A DNA stretch of 18,415 nt from an uncultured Oscillibacter sp. (GCA_951800675.1 CATOKC010000065.1:1-18415), one strand, 5' to 3'. Shown: positions 8,064 through 15,630, numbered from the stretch's first letter. The notes: a model not told the origin generated them from the letters alone. Numbers and translations: made by a program.

Positions 8064-9050
8064 TCAATATCTCCCCTGGATGCCCAGCCAGGCCAGGATG
8101 CAGCACAGGGCGGTCACACTGGAAAACACCGTCACCAGCTTCGCCTCGCTCCAGCCGGAGAGCTCCAAATGGTGGTGCAGCGGGGCCATCTTGAAAAACC
8201 GCTTGCCGTGGGTGGCCTTGAAGTAAACCACCTGGATAATGTCGGACAGGGTTTCCAGAATATAGATGATGCCCACAAGAATCAAAATCAAGGGCATATC
8301 CATGGCGAAGGCCAGGGCGGCCACCGCGCCGCCCATGAAGAGGCTGCCGGTATCCCCCATAAAAACCTTGGCGGGATGGTGGTTGTAGCAGAAGAAGGCC
8401 GCCAGCCCCCCCGCCAGAGCGGCGGGAAACAGCGCCAGAGGCATCAGCTCCCACTTGGCCGCAGCGGCGGTGAAAAAGACCATCACTACGAAGGTCACGC
8501 TGGAAGATTGCCCGTCGATGCCGTCTGTGATATTCACCGCATTGACACAGCCCACAATGACAAAGGCGGCAAAAATCAAGTAGAGAATCCAATTGATTTC
8601 CAGGGTAATGTTGAGGAAGGGAACGTACAGTGCGTTGGTCAGCAGTCCCTCATAGCGCATCAGCGTGAGAAACATCACGGCGGCGGCCAGCTGGAGAATA
8701 AACTTTTGCTTGGCCGTCAACCCCTCGTTCTGATGCTGGCGGATTTTCCGGTAATCGTCCACCACGCCGATCAGGCCGAAAATCAGGGCAAAGAAGTACA
8801 CGTAAAGATGGGTGCACTCCCCGCGCAGCATGGCCTCCCAGCCCATGAGGAAAGCCACTACCCCGGACCCGACGATAAACATGACGCCGCCCATGGTGGG
8901 CGTACCCGCCTTTCCGGCGTGCCAGGAGGGGCCCTCTTTCCGAATCTCCTGCCCCGCTTTCAGCTTCCGCAGCTCCGCGATGACAAATTTCCCCAGGACC
9001 AAGGTCAGCAGGAAGCTTGCTCCCATGGCCAGCAATAATGTAACGATCAT
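8064..9050 (-). CDS. mraY: MraY phospho-MurNAc-pentapeptide translocase
   Basis: MraY attaches phospho-MurNAc-pentapeptide to undecaprenyl phosphate, forming lipid I in the membrane. The 328-residue product has about ten hydrophobic segments and the family aspartates: VVDDYRK (Asp98/Asp99), NAVNITDGIDG (Asp176) and FMGDTGSL (Asp233). The MAPLHHHLELSGWSE loop (288-302) is also intact. I chose the ATG at 9050, which has GAGAGG seven bases upstream and gives the normal N-terminus. A GTG at 9095, adjoining the murE stop codon, would add 15 polar residues and has no ribosome binding site. murD, which follows mraY in many clusters, is absent here: ftsW begins 38 bases on. Confidence 0.97.
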   Translation of the reverse strand: MIVTLLLAMGASFLLTLVLGKFVIAELRKLKAGQEIRKEGPSWHAGKAGTPTMGGVMFIVGSGVVAFLMGWEAMLRGECTHLYVYFFALIFGLIGVVDDYRKIRQHQNEGLTAKQKFILQLAAAVMFLTLMRYEGLLTNALYVPFLNITLEINWILYLIFAAFVIVGCVNAVNITDGIDGQSSSVTFVVMVFFTAAAAKWELMPLALFPAALAGGLAAFFCYNHHPAKVFMGDTGSLFMGGAVAALAFAMDMPLILILVGIIYILETLSDIIQVVYFKATHGKRFFKMAPLHHHLELSGWSEAKLVTVFSSVTALCCILAWLGIQGRY

Positions 9051-9065
9051 AGCTTTCCCTCTCCC

Positions 9066-9092
9066 CCGTCCGTCTCTCCCGGACGGTTTTTT
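9066..9092 (+). terminator. Terminator-like hairpin facing against the operon
   Basis: CCGTCC (9066-9071) and GGACGG (9081-9086) form a perfect six-pair stem with a nine-base loop, followed on the plus strand by six T. In that orientation it has the form of a rho-independent terminator, but no plus-strand gene precedes it. On the coding strand the same stem lies directly before the mraY ribosome binding site. Confidence 0.5.
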
Positions 9093-9095
9093 CAC

Positions 9096-10535
9096 TCAGC
9101 GCAAATGCTCCGCGACGATCTCCCGCTCGTCCATGTGGCGCTTTTCATGGCCTACCTCCTGGTAGGTCTCGTGACCCTTTCCGCAGAGGACAATCACATC
9201 CCCTGCCTGGGCATGGTCCATTGCCCAATGGACGGCCTCCACCCGGTCCTCAATGATCTCATAGGGCGTTCCGGTCCCCTCCAGCCCCGGCAGGATATCG
9301 GCGATGATGTCCGCCGGGCGCTCCGTCCGGGGGTTGTCGGTAGTGACGATGGCAAAATCCGCAATCTCGGCGACGGCCCGGCCCATCTTGGGCCGCTTGG
9401 CCTTATCCCGGTCTCCGCCGCAGCCGAAGAGGGCCACGGTCCGGCCCTTGGCAAAGCCCTTGACGGTAGTCAAAACGTTCACCAGGCTGTCGGGGCTATG
9501 GGCGTAATCAATGAGAACGGTATAGTCCTTCCCCGGTGTGGGCACCACCTCCACCCGGCCCTTCACATGGGGCACCCGGGCCAGAACAGCGGCGCTCTCC
9601 TCCAGGGGGATCCCCAGGGCCAGGGCTGCCCCCAGCACATCCAGAGTGTTGTCAACCATAAAATGCCCGGGAATGTTCACCCGGACGGGAACCCGCTCCC
9701 CGCCGTGAACGGCGGTAAACGCCACATGGTCCTCCGCCAGCAAAACGTCCTCCGGCCAGAGGTCCGCCGCGCCGGCGCTGGAAAAGGTAACGACCTTGCA
9801 GGTTGCGTCCTTCAAAAGCCGGGGCGTCCAGGGGTCCCCGGCGTTGACTACGCCGGTTTTGCAGTTTTGAAACAGGAGGGCCTTGGCGTCACAGTAGTCC
9901 TCCATGGTCTTGTGGAAATCCAGATGGTCCTGGGTCAGGTTTGTAAAAACCCCCACCTCATAGGACACGCCGTAAACCCGATCCAGGAACAGCGCGTGGG
10001 AGGAAACCTCCATTACCACATAGGCGCAGCCCGCGTCCCGCATCCGGGCAAAGAGCTTCTGGAGCTCAAAGGACTCGGGAGTAGTCCGCTCCGTGGGAAG
10101 GACCTCCTCCCCAATCATATTCTGGTTTGTGCCAATCAAGCCCACCTTTTCGCCCCGGGCCTCTAAAATAGCCTTGAGGAGATAGGTGGAGGTGGTCTTT
10201 CCATTGGTTCCGGTCATGCCCACCATGGTCATGGTATCCGCCGGGCGGCCAAAGAAGTTGGCCCCCGTCACCGCCAGAGCCCGGCGGGAATCCGCCACCT
10301 GGACATAGGGAGTTTCTCCGTTCTCCGGCAGAACCTGACAGAGAACCGCCGCCGCACCGGAGGCTATGGCCTGGGGGATGAAGCGGTGACCGTCTACCGT
10401 ATAGCCGCTGAGGGCCACAAATAGGTCCCCAGGCTTCACCTGCCGGGAGTCATAGCAGACCTGGGCGATTTCCGTCTCCAAATTCACGTTGGCGGAGAGG
10501 ATTTCCAGCCCCTCCAGCAATTCTTGAAGCTTCAT
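9096..10535 (-). CDS. murE: MurE UDP-MurNAc-tripeptide synthetase (meso-DAP type)
   Basis: MurE adds the third amino acid to UDP-MurNAc-L-Ala-D-Glu in the cytoplasm using ATP. The 479-residue protein has the three Mur ligase domains. The P-loop is GTNGKTT (109-115), TTPES follows at 151-155, and the carbamylated lysine is in DAKALLF (Lys218). The selectivity motif DNPR (400-403) marks enzymes that use meso-diaminopimelate; lysine-adding enzymes have other residues there. CGKGHE (451-456) is the closing family motif. The ATG at 10535 has GGAGG ten bases upstream, a slightly long spacing. A promoter lies in the 103-base gap to the PBP gene, so murE starts a second unit of the cluster. murF is not adjacent, and murD is missing from the cluster. 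Confidence 0.97.
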   Translation of the reverse strand: MKLQELLEGLEILSANVNLETEIAQVCYDSRQVKPGDLFVALSGYTVDGHRFIPQAIASGAAAVLCQVLPENGETPYVQVADSRRALAVTGANFFGRPADTMTMVGMTGTNGKTTSTYLLKAILEARGEKVGLIGTNQNMIGEEVLPTERTTPESFELQKLFARMRDAGCAYVVMEVSSHALFLDRVYGVSYEVGVFTNLTQDHLDFHKTMEDYCDAKALLFQNCKTGVVNAGDPWTPRLLKDATCKVVTFSSAGAADLWPEDVLLAEDHVAFTAVHGGERVPVRVNIPGHFMVDNTLDVLGAALALGIPLEESAAVLARVPHVKGRVEVVPTPGKDYTVLIDYAHSPDSLVNVLTTVKGFAKGRTVALFGCGGDRDKAKRPKMGRAVAEIADFAIVTTDNPRTERPADIIADILPGLEGTGTPYEIIEDRVEAVHWAMDHAQAGDVIVLCGKGHETYQEVGHEKRHMDEREIVAEHLR

Positions 10536-10549
10536 ACTTGGTAAACCTC

Positions 10550-10573
10550 CATCCAGTAAATACGTTCTGGATG
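10550..10573 (-). repeat. Hairpin touching the murE ribosome binding site
   Basis: CATCCAG (10550-10556) and CTGGATG (10567-10573) form a perfect seven-pair stem with a ten-base loop. On the minus strand the 3' arm ends in the first G of the murE GGAGG. The predicted murE start point (near 10567) lies at the edge of the 5' arm, so the full hairpin could form only in RNA read through from upstream. Confidence 0.45.
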
Positions 10574-10602
10574 ATTATAACCTGAACAAAACGCAATGTA
10601 TA
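10574..10602 (-). promoter_or_regulatory. Probable sigma-A promoter of murE
   Basis: TATACA (10602-10597), 17 bases, and a perfect TATAAT (10579-10574) on the minus strand. The -35 box matches four of six. An 11-base inverted repeat, TATAC-N-GTATA (10599-10609), overlaps the -35 box and could be an operator. Confidence 0.65.
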
Positions 10603-10638
10603 CAGTATATTCTGCCAGAAATTAGGCAAAACCTGCTC

Positions 10639-13164
10639 TCAGTCTCTCACCGAGCTGTCGCCGAAGCGGACTGTGACCACACTGCCGGGAACCAGCTCGG
10701 TTCCCTCCCCCCGGTCCTGGGAGATGGCCTTGACATTGCCGGACTCCGTGCTGGTGGCTCCCGTCACCCGCATGATAAAGCCCGCATTGGTCAGGGCCTG
10801 ATTGGCCTCGGCCGCGGTCATGCCTATGACATTGGGCACCGCCCGGAGATCGTTGTTTTTCTCCTCCCCCAGGTACAGAACGATGGAGGCGTTGTTGGGC
10901 ACAATCGCGCCGCCCTCCGGGGTCTGGGCGGTAACCGTCTCGCCGCTGCCCACGGTGCGGAAGGTGAAGCCCGCATTTTCCAGCTTTGACCTGGCGGTCT
11001 CCAGCTCCTGGCCCACCACGTTGGGTACGGCGGCGTCAGCGCCTGCCAGCTGATCGGCGGTGTAGTCCGGTTCCACCCCCAGAACCGGGAGAATCTCACT
11101 CATAATCTGGCTGGCCGTGGGGGCCACCATGTTGCCGCCGGAGGGGAAGGTCCCCGTGGTACGGCTGGGGGTATCCATGGTGATAAGCATGATATACTGA
11201 GGGTCGTCCGCCGGTGCGAAGCACATGAAGGAGACCACGATGTCGCCCTTGGGATTGCTGGCGGTTTTGGTTCCGGTTTTGTCGGCGGTGCCGGTTTTGC
11301 CGCCCACCCGATAACCCATCACCTGACCGTTCCGCCCGGTGCCCTCCGCCACCACGTATTCCAGGCACTCCCGGACCTTGGCGGAGGTCTCCTCGCTGAC
11401 CACCTGGCGGACACACTTGGTCTCGTGCTGGCGCAGGATGTTCCCCTCCTCGTCCAGCACCTGCTCCACCACATAGGGCTCGTAGAGATAGCCGCCGTTG
11501 ACGCAGGCCGCCTGGGCCCGAATCAGCTCGATGGGGGTGACGTTGAAGGTCTGGCCGAAGGCGTAGGAGGACAGGGAGACGATGTTGGAGTTGAAGCTCT
11601 TTTCGTCCGTAAAGATGCCCTGGGCCTCGCCGATCATGTCCACGCCGGTCTTTTCCATCAGGCCGAAGGACTTGAGATATTCGTAAAACTTGCTGGTACC
11701 AAGGGTCTGGCCGATTTTAATGAAGGCCGGGTTGCAGGAGTTGCCCACCGCCTCTTTCAAAATCTGGTGGCCGTGTCCGGTCTGCCGGGAGCAGTAGAAG
11801 GGCTTATCCCAGCCCTTGACCATAACGGAGCCGGAGCACTCATAGGTGGAGTTCATGTTGATGACCCCCTCCTCCAGCGCCGCCGCCAGGGTGATGGGCT
11901 TGAAGGTGGAGCCGGGCTCGTAGGTGGAGTCGATGCACTTGTTCCGCCACTGACTTTGAAGAGTGTCGTCCTTGGCCTTGGTTACCGCCTTTTCATAGGC
12001 GCTCACTCTCTCTTCTCCGTCGTCCTCTATGCCCGCCTCCGCTCTTGCGGCGGCCTCCGCGGCGTCCTGCGTCGCGTATTTGTCCCGGTCCTTCTCGATG
12101 TCCTCCAGCTGTTTTTCCAGCTTGGCTTTCAGTTTCTCGTCGTAGAGGACGCCGGACTGGTTGGAATCGTAATTGGGATAGGACGCCATGCCCAGGAGGG
12201 CCCCGGAATTCACGTCCATGACAATGCCCGTGCCGCCCTTGGCGGCGTCAAATTTGCTGAGCATGGACTCCATGCCCTTTTCCAGGGCGATCTGGACGTT
12301 GATGTCCAGGGTCAGCACCAGGTCGCTGCCATTCTCGGCGTCAAAATACTGCTCGTACTGGAACAGCATAGGCTGGCCCTTGTTGTTTTTGGCGGAGACG
12401 GTCATGCCCGCGTCACCAGAGAGGTCGCTGTCGTATTTGACCTCCAGGCCCACGGCACCCTCGTTTTCGCTGTTGACAAAGCCCAGCACGTTGGCCGCCA
12501 TGGCGTTGTAGGGATAATACCGCTTGGAATCCGGCTCCAGATACACGCCGGTGACGCCGCGCTGCTGGCCCTCGGGAATCTCATTTCCCTCCTCGTCAAT
12601 CTGGCCGTTGATAAATTTCCGAACCTCGTCGGCCAGCTCCTTTTCCACCTTCTGCCGCAAAACTACATATTCGGATTTGGTATTTCCCATCTTCTTTTCA
12701 ATGGACTCCTGGTCGATATCCAGAATCCGGCTTAGCCCCCGGGCAATGTAGCTCTGGTCCCGGATGGGCTGCCGGGTATAGGTCTCCCCTTTTTCCCGGG
12801 CTCTGTCGGCGGCCTCATCCTGGGCCTTCTCCTGGCTTTCAACGTACTGGCCGATGCGCAGAGGGTCTAGGATGACCTTCTCCGCCGTGGTGGAGCTGGC
12901 CAGGATGTTGTGGTTCTTGTCGTAGATGGTCCCCCGGGAGGCATTGACGGAAACCTCCCGGGTCTGCTGGTGGACAGCCCGGGCCGTCATTTCGTCATAC
13001 TGGTTGATCTGGAGGTCGTAAAGCTTCCAAAACAGCAGCAGGAATGTGCCCACGCCCAGAAGCAGCATCATCAGCAGCGTCCGGCCACGGATGATCTGAT
13101 TGGCCCGGCGAGCGGACTCGCTCTTGCGGTGAAGGGCTGGAATTTTTGGGGAACGGTTCGCCAT
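10639..13164 (-). CDS. Class B penicillin-binding protein with two PASTA domains (FtsI/PBP2B/SpoVD-like)
   Basis: This transpeptidase crosslinks septal peptidoglycan outside the membrane and pairs with the SEDS polymerase FtsW. The 841-residue product has one membrane anchor (about 28-47), the dimerisation domain starting near RGTIYDKN (77-84), and the transpeptidase motifs SxxK (Ser419-Lys422 in EPGSTFK), SxN (Ser476-Cys477-Asn478) and KTGT (623-626). Two C-terminal PASTA domains follow (about 711-767 and 773-836). Between YPNYD (329-333) and WRNK (406-409) it has a Lys/Glu/Ala-rich insertion of about 55 residues, and the protein is longer than the usual 650-750. GGAGG lies seven bases before the ATG. 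Two PASTA domains recall PBP2B, but it is the only PBP in the cluster, so pbpB, ftsI and spoVD are all possible names and I give no symbol. Confidence 0.95.
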   Translation of the reverse strand: MANRSPKIPALHRKSESARRANQIIRGRTLLMMLLLGVGTFLLLFWKLYDLQINQYDEMTARAVHQQTREVSVNASRGTIYDKNHNILASSTTAEKVILDPLRIGQYVESQEKAQDEAADRAREKGETYTRQPIRDQSYIARGLSRILDIDQESIEKKMGNTKSEYVVLRQKVEKELADEVRKFINGQIDEEGNEIPEGQQRGVTGVYLEPDSKRYYPYNAMAANVLGFVNSENEGAVGLEVKYDSDLSGDAGMTVSAKNNKGQPMLFQYEQYFDAENGSDLVLTLDINVQIALEKGMESMLSKFDAAKGGTGIVMDVNSGALLGMASYPNYDSNQSGVLYDEKLKAKLEKQLEDIEKDRDKYATQDAAEAAARAEAGIEDDGEERVSAYEKAVTKAKDDTLQSQWRNKCIDSTYEPGSTFKPITLAAALEEGVINMNSTYECSGSVMVKGWDKPFYCSRQTGHGHQILKEAVGNSCNPAFIKIGQTLGTSKFYEYLKSFGLMEKTGVDMIGEAQGIFTDEKSFNSNIVSLSSYAFGQTFNVTPIELIRAQAACVNGGYLYEPYVVEQVLDEEGNILRQHETKCVRQVVSEETSAKVRECLEYVVAEGTGRNGQVMGYRVGGKTGTADKTGTKTASNPKGDIVVSFMCFAPADDPQYIMLITMDTPSRTTGTFPSGGNMVAPTASQIMSEILPVLGVEPDYTADQLAGADAAVPNVVGQELETARSKLENAGFTFRTVGSGETVTAQTPEGGAIVPNNASIVLYLGEEKNNDLRAVPNVIGMTAAEANQALTNAGFIMRVTGATSTESGNVKAISQDRGEGTELVPGSVVTVRFGDSSVRD

Positions 13165-13204
13165 GCTGCCGCCTCCTAGTTGGAAATCTGGAAAAATTTA
13201 TGAA

Positions 13205-13241
13205 GCGGGGGAGCAAGAAGACTTGGCTTCCCGCTCCCCGC
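13205..13241 (-). terminator. Possible terminator or attenuator between ftsL and the PBP gene
   Basis: On the minus strand GCGGGGAGC (13241-13233) pairs with GCTCCCCCGC (13214-13205) with one bulge. The stem continues through two G-T pairs to GAAG/CTTC around a six-base loop. The sequence after the stem is TTCATAAATTTTT, a broken T-run. It lies in the 120-base gap between ftsL and the PBP gene, with too little room after it for another promoter, so partial termination or RNA processing is more likely than full termination. Confidence 0.5.
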
Positions 13242-13284
13242 CGTCAGGGTTGAAGAATCATGTCAGCTCATTATAGTGCGCCGG

Positions 13285-13839
13285 TCAGTCGAAATATTCC
13301 ACCACCGCGTAGACCCCGCCGTGGAGAGACGCGAGAATACGGCTAAACAGCCCCGGTTCCTTCTGCTGGTAGGCTACGGCGGAATCCCCCGCCGACAGGT
13401 CCAGGCGGCCCAGCTGCGTGCCGCTGGGCTTGGACATCCCAGCGGCCTCCGCCGCCTCCTTCACGGAGGCCATGTCAAACATGCGCTGGTATTGGGCGGT
13501 GAGGCTCACATTCTCCGTCTCCAGCTCCTCCAGCTGGCCTTGCAGCTTCACGGTCTCTGCGGACAGCATGGTCAGCTGTACATAGCTCATCAGCACCAGC
13601 AAAGCCAGTCCCATAATGGCCGCCACACTTAAAAGCGCCAGAGGCGAAACATACTGCCGGGCCCGGACCAAGACATGGGGCATTTCCCGGACCTTCGCCT
13701 TGGTTTTCTTCCGCGCCTTGGGGGCCTCCCCCGCATGGCGCAGTTCCCATTCCCGGGCCGCATAGTCTAGATCGTACGCCAGGCTGCCGTTTACTGACCG
13801 CTTCCCGCGATACCGCATGTCCCGCGCCGCCGCCGCCAT
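13285..13839 (-). CDS. ftsL: Divisome protein FtsL
   Basis: FtsL is a small bitopic protein that links DivIB and DivIC to the FtsW-PBP complex. Sequence identity in this family is low, so the call rests on architecture and place. The 184-residue product has a basic cytoplasmic region (1-63), one membrane segment (about 65-87), and a leucine-heptad coiled coil (about 88-120) ending in NVSLTAQYQRM. The short AxxxGM motif then appears as EAAGMSKPS (131-139). It lies between rsmH and the PBP gene, the standard ftsL position. I chose the ATG at 13839, with AGGGGG seven bases upstream; a TTG at 13857 would add six residues. The cytoplasmic part is longer than in Bacillus FtsL (about 117 residues in all). 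DivIC is a related alternative but is not expected here. Confidence 0.85.
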   Translation of the reverse strand: MAAAARDMRYRGKRSVNGSLAYDLDYAAREWELRHAGEAPKARKKTKAKVREMPHVLVRARQYVSPLALLSVAAIMGLALLVLMSYVQLTMLSAETVKLQGQLEELETENVSLTAQYQRMFDMASVKEAAEAAGMSKPSGTQLGRLDLSAGDSAVAYQQKEPGLFSRILASLHGGVYAVVEYFD

Positions 13840-13870
13840 GGAGCCGCCCCCTTTCAACTGTTCTTACGTA

Positions 13871-14809
13871 CTATCCGATATCGAATCCGTCCAGCTTTTC
13901 CGCCGTGCGGAGCCGGGCGCTTCTGGCCCGGGGATTCTCCTCCACCTCTGCCGCCGTGGGCGTCACAGGCTTGTCCAGCCGCACCAGCGGCTTTTTTCCA
14001 CAGACGCACACCGGAAAATCCGGCGGGCAGGTACAGCCCTGAGCCAGCTCCCGAAGGGTCCGCTTGACGATGCGGTCCTCCAGAGAGTGAAAGGTAATCA
14101 CCGCCAGACGTCCCCCCGGCCGGAGCCTGTCCACCGCCGCCCGTAGCATGGGTGGCAGAACGTCCAGTTCGCCGTTAACGGCAATGCGGATGGCCTGAAA
14201 GCTCCGCTTGGCGGGGTGCTGCTTCTCTCGCAGGGCCGCCGGGGGCATGGCGGATTTGATGACGTCCACCAGCTCCAACGTGGTCTCAATTGGACGCTGC
14301 TCCCGCTGCCGCACAATGGCGCGGGCAATAGCCGGGGCATACCGTTCTTCCCCAAACTCAAATAAAACGCGCCGAAGCTCCTCTAAACTCCAGGAGTTGA
14401 CCGCCTCCCGCGCCGTCAGGGGGGAGGTTTGGTCCATCCTCATATCCAGCGAAGCGTCCTGCATATAGGAAAATCCCCGCTCCGGATCGTCCAACTGGGG
14501 GGAAGAAACGCCCAAATCAAAGAGCATCCCGTCCACATCCGGCTCCTCCGCCAAGACGCTTCCCAGCTCCACAAAGTTGCTGTGGACCAGCCGCACCCGA
14601 TCCATCCAGGGAGCCAGCCGTTCCTGCGCCGCCTCAATGGCGTCGGAATCCTGGTCGATGCAGATGAGACGGCCGGTGGTCAGCCTCTTGGCGATCTCAC
14701 GAGAGTGCCCCGCCCGACCCAGGGTTCCGTCTACATAGACTCCCTCCGGGCGAATACGCAGGGCTTTCATGCACTCGTCCAGCATGACGGACTTGTGTGT
14801 GTATCCCAT
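13871..14809 (-). CDS. rsmH: 16S rRNA (cytosine1402-N4)-methyltransferase RsmH (MraW)
   Basis: RsmH methylates N4 of C1402 in the 16S rRNA decoding centre using S-adenosylmethionine. The 312-residue protein begins with the family block THKSVMLDE (4-12), followed by the SAM-binding motif VDGTLGRAGHS (26-36) and the later motif FDLGVSSPQLDDPERGFSY. It ends with KPVTPTAAEVEENPRARSARLR-like sequence, as expected, and the length is typical. The start has GGGGGTGA six bases upstream, overlapping the mraZ stop codon. This suggests translational coupling in the mraZ-rsmH pair. Confidence 0.97.
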   Translation of the reverse strand: MGYTHKSVMLDECMKALRIRPEGVYVDGTLGRAGHSREIAKRLTTGRLICIDQDSDAIEAAQERLAPWMDRVRLVHSNFVELGSVLAEEPDVDGMLFDLGVSSPQLDDPERGFSYMQDASLDMRMDQTSPLTAREAVNSWSLEELRRVLFEFGEERYAPAIARAIVRQREQRPIETTLELVDVIKSAMPPAALREKQHPAKRSFQAIRIAVNGELDVLPPMLRAAVDRLRPGGRLAVITFHSLEDRIVKRTLRELAQGCTCPPDFPVCVCGKKPLVRLDKPVTPTAAEVEENPRARSARLRTAEKLDGFDIG

Positions 14810-14815
14810 AGGAGC

Positions 14816-15259
14816 TCACCCCCGATTCCGGCGGGCTCGGGCCAGGGCGTCCATGGCTGCGGCCATGTCCTCCTCCTCCAGCATCTTCCGCTCCCGCTCT
14901 GTCCAGGTTTCCTCATCCCAAATCTCGGCAAAGGTATTCAAGCCCACGATGGTACAGGTCTTTTGCAGCCCCGCGTACTTTCGCAGGGTGGCGGGAATCA
15001 GCACCCGGCCCTGGCCGTCCGGCTCGCACTGAACCGCGTTGGCGTAAAGCAAGGTCAGCGCCCGCGCCTCCGTGTAGGGCAGCTCGTCCATCTCATCAGA
15101 CATCTGCTCCCACTTGGCCTGGGGGTAAATGGTCAGACAATGCTCGGCGCCAATGGTGATGAAAAAGGTGTCGCCCAGCGCTTCCCGCATCGCAGAGGGA
15201 ATGACCAGACGGCCCTTCGTATCAATGCTGTTATTCGATTTACCCAGCAGTCGCACCAT
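14816..15259 (-). CDS. mraZ: Transcriptional regulator MraZ
   Basis: MraZ is a ring-forming DNA-binding protein of the AbrB-like fold that binds repeated GTGGG boxes before its own gene and controls the dcw cluster. The 147-residue product shows the two internal half-domains, [13 protein letters not shown] (9-21) and a second copy around [18 protein letters not shown] chose the ATG at 15259 because GGGGG lies eight bases upstream and the protein then starts in the usual way; the frame runs further upstream to 15310 with no signal. The promoter and the phased GTGGGGA repeats 65 to 120 bases upstream support autoregulation. It heads the cluster and is followed six bases later by rsmH. Confidence 0.97.
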   Translation of the reverse strand: MVRLLGKSNNSIDTKGRLVIPSAMREALGDTFFITIGAEHCLTIYPQAKWEQMSDEMDELPYTEARALTLLYANAVQCEPDGQGRVLIPATLRKYAGLQKTCTIVGLNTFAEIWDEETWTERERKMLEEEDMAAAMDALARARRNRG

Positions 15260-15284
15260 CGGGCCGCCCCCTTTCCCCCTTTTT

Positions 15285-15299
15285 TGGGATGTAATGGGG
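15285..15299 (+). promoter_or_regulatory. Possible MraZ boxes in the opposite orientation
   Basis: TGGGA (15285-15289), five bases, TGGGG (15295-15299) on the plus strand. This is exactly the TGGGN-N5-TGGGN spacing known for MraZ operators in E. coli, but facing the other way from the boxes at 15325-15341. The pair lies about 25 to 40 bases before the mraZ start codon. Confidence 0.4.
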
Positions 15300-15324
15300 A
15301 AACCCTCCACTTATCTGCTTCAAA

Positions 15325-15341
15325 TCCCCACTTCTCCCCAC
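15325..15341 (-). promoter_or_regulatory. MraZ operator boxes (tandem GTGGGGA)
   Basis: On the minus strand GTGGGGA occurs twice with a period of exactly 10 bases (15341-15335 and 15331-15325), just downstream of the mraZ -10 box. A weaker GTGGAGG (15310-15304) follows 21 bases after the second copy. MraZ is known to bind TGGGN repeats with 10-base phasing in the region between the mraZ promoter and its start codon, so both sequence and place fit. Confidence 0.75.
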
Positions 15342-15352
15342 CTGTGCTACCT

Positions 15353-15381
15353 AGTATACGGAAATCAGCACCGAAAAGCAA
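15353..15381 (-). promoter_or_regulatory. Sigma-A-type promoter of mraZ
   Basis: TTGCTT (15381-15376), 17 bases, TATACT (15358-15353) on the minus strand: four of six and five of six matches with ideal spacing. The start point falls near 15346, only a few bases before the first MraZ box, so bound MraZ should block initiation. Confidence 0.8.
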
Positions 15382-15491
15382 GGATTTTTTTTCGACAGAA
15401 AACAGGCACTATTCTCAAAAATCCTCTGTTTTTCGCCAAAATCCTAAAGAATAAAACGCACGTTCTACTTTTTTCGATCTGGCTTTCGCGC

Positions 15492-15536
15492 AAAAAAAAG
15501 CACCCGCCGCCGCAACATCTTGCGACCGTGAGCGCT
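15492..15536 (-). terminator. Rho-independent terminator after the coiled-coil gene
   Basis: On the minus strand a stem of about 17 positions with two mismatches runs from AGCGCTCACGGTCGCAA to the opposing arm TTGCGGCGGCGGGTGCT, around the loop GATG. It is followed at once by eight T. It ends the rsmD-coaD-coiled-coil unit and insulates the mraZ promoter. Confidence 0.85.
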
Positions 15537-15630
15537 CTTTCCCCGTCTTTTCTCAACATTTAGCGGTTTTGGATTTTATTTCAGAAAAAGTTTCGTCAAT
15601 TTAGCCAAATTTTTGTTAGTTATATGTAAC

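Larger units (their letters stand above)
15260..15630. other. AT-rich spacer between the coiled-coil gene and mraZ
   Basis: These 371 bases hold no gene that I can support. From left to right they contain the mraZ ribosome binding site, two plus-strand TGGGN boxes, two minus-strand GTGGGGA boxes, the mraZ promoter, an AT-rich stretch (about 15382-15490) in which I see no clear signal, and a terminator (15492-15536). About 95 bases lie between that terminator and the stop codon of the coiled-coil gene. Confidence 0.6.

Noticed and set aside
9051..9095. Longer MraY starting at GTG 9095
   Set aside because: It has no ribosome binding site, adds a polar stretch unlike the family N-terminus and runs through the hairpin. 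The ATG at 9050 has a good site.
13270..13275. Promoter of the PBP gene at a perfect TATAAT
   Set aside because: No acceptable -35 box or extended -10 is present upstream, and the hairpin at 13205-13241 lies between it and the gene.
15492..15600. Small RNA between the coiled-coil gene and mraZ
   Set aside because: TTGACG and TAAAAT occur upstream of the terminator on the minus strand, but their spacing is 15 bases, so the terminator is better explained as the end of the rsmD-coaD unit.
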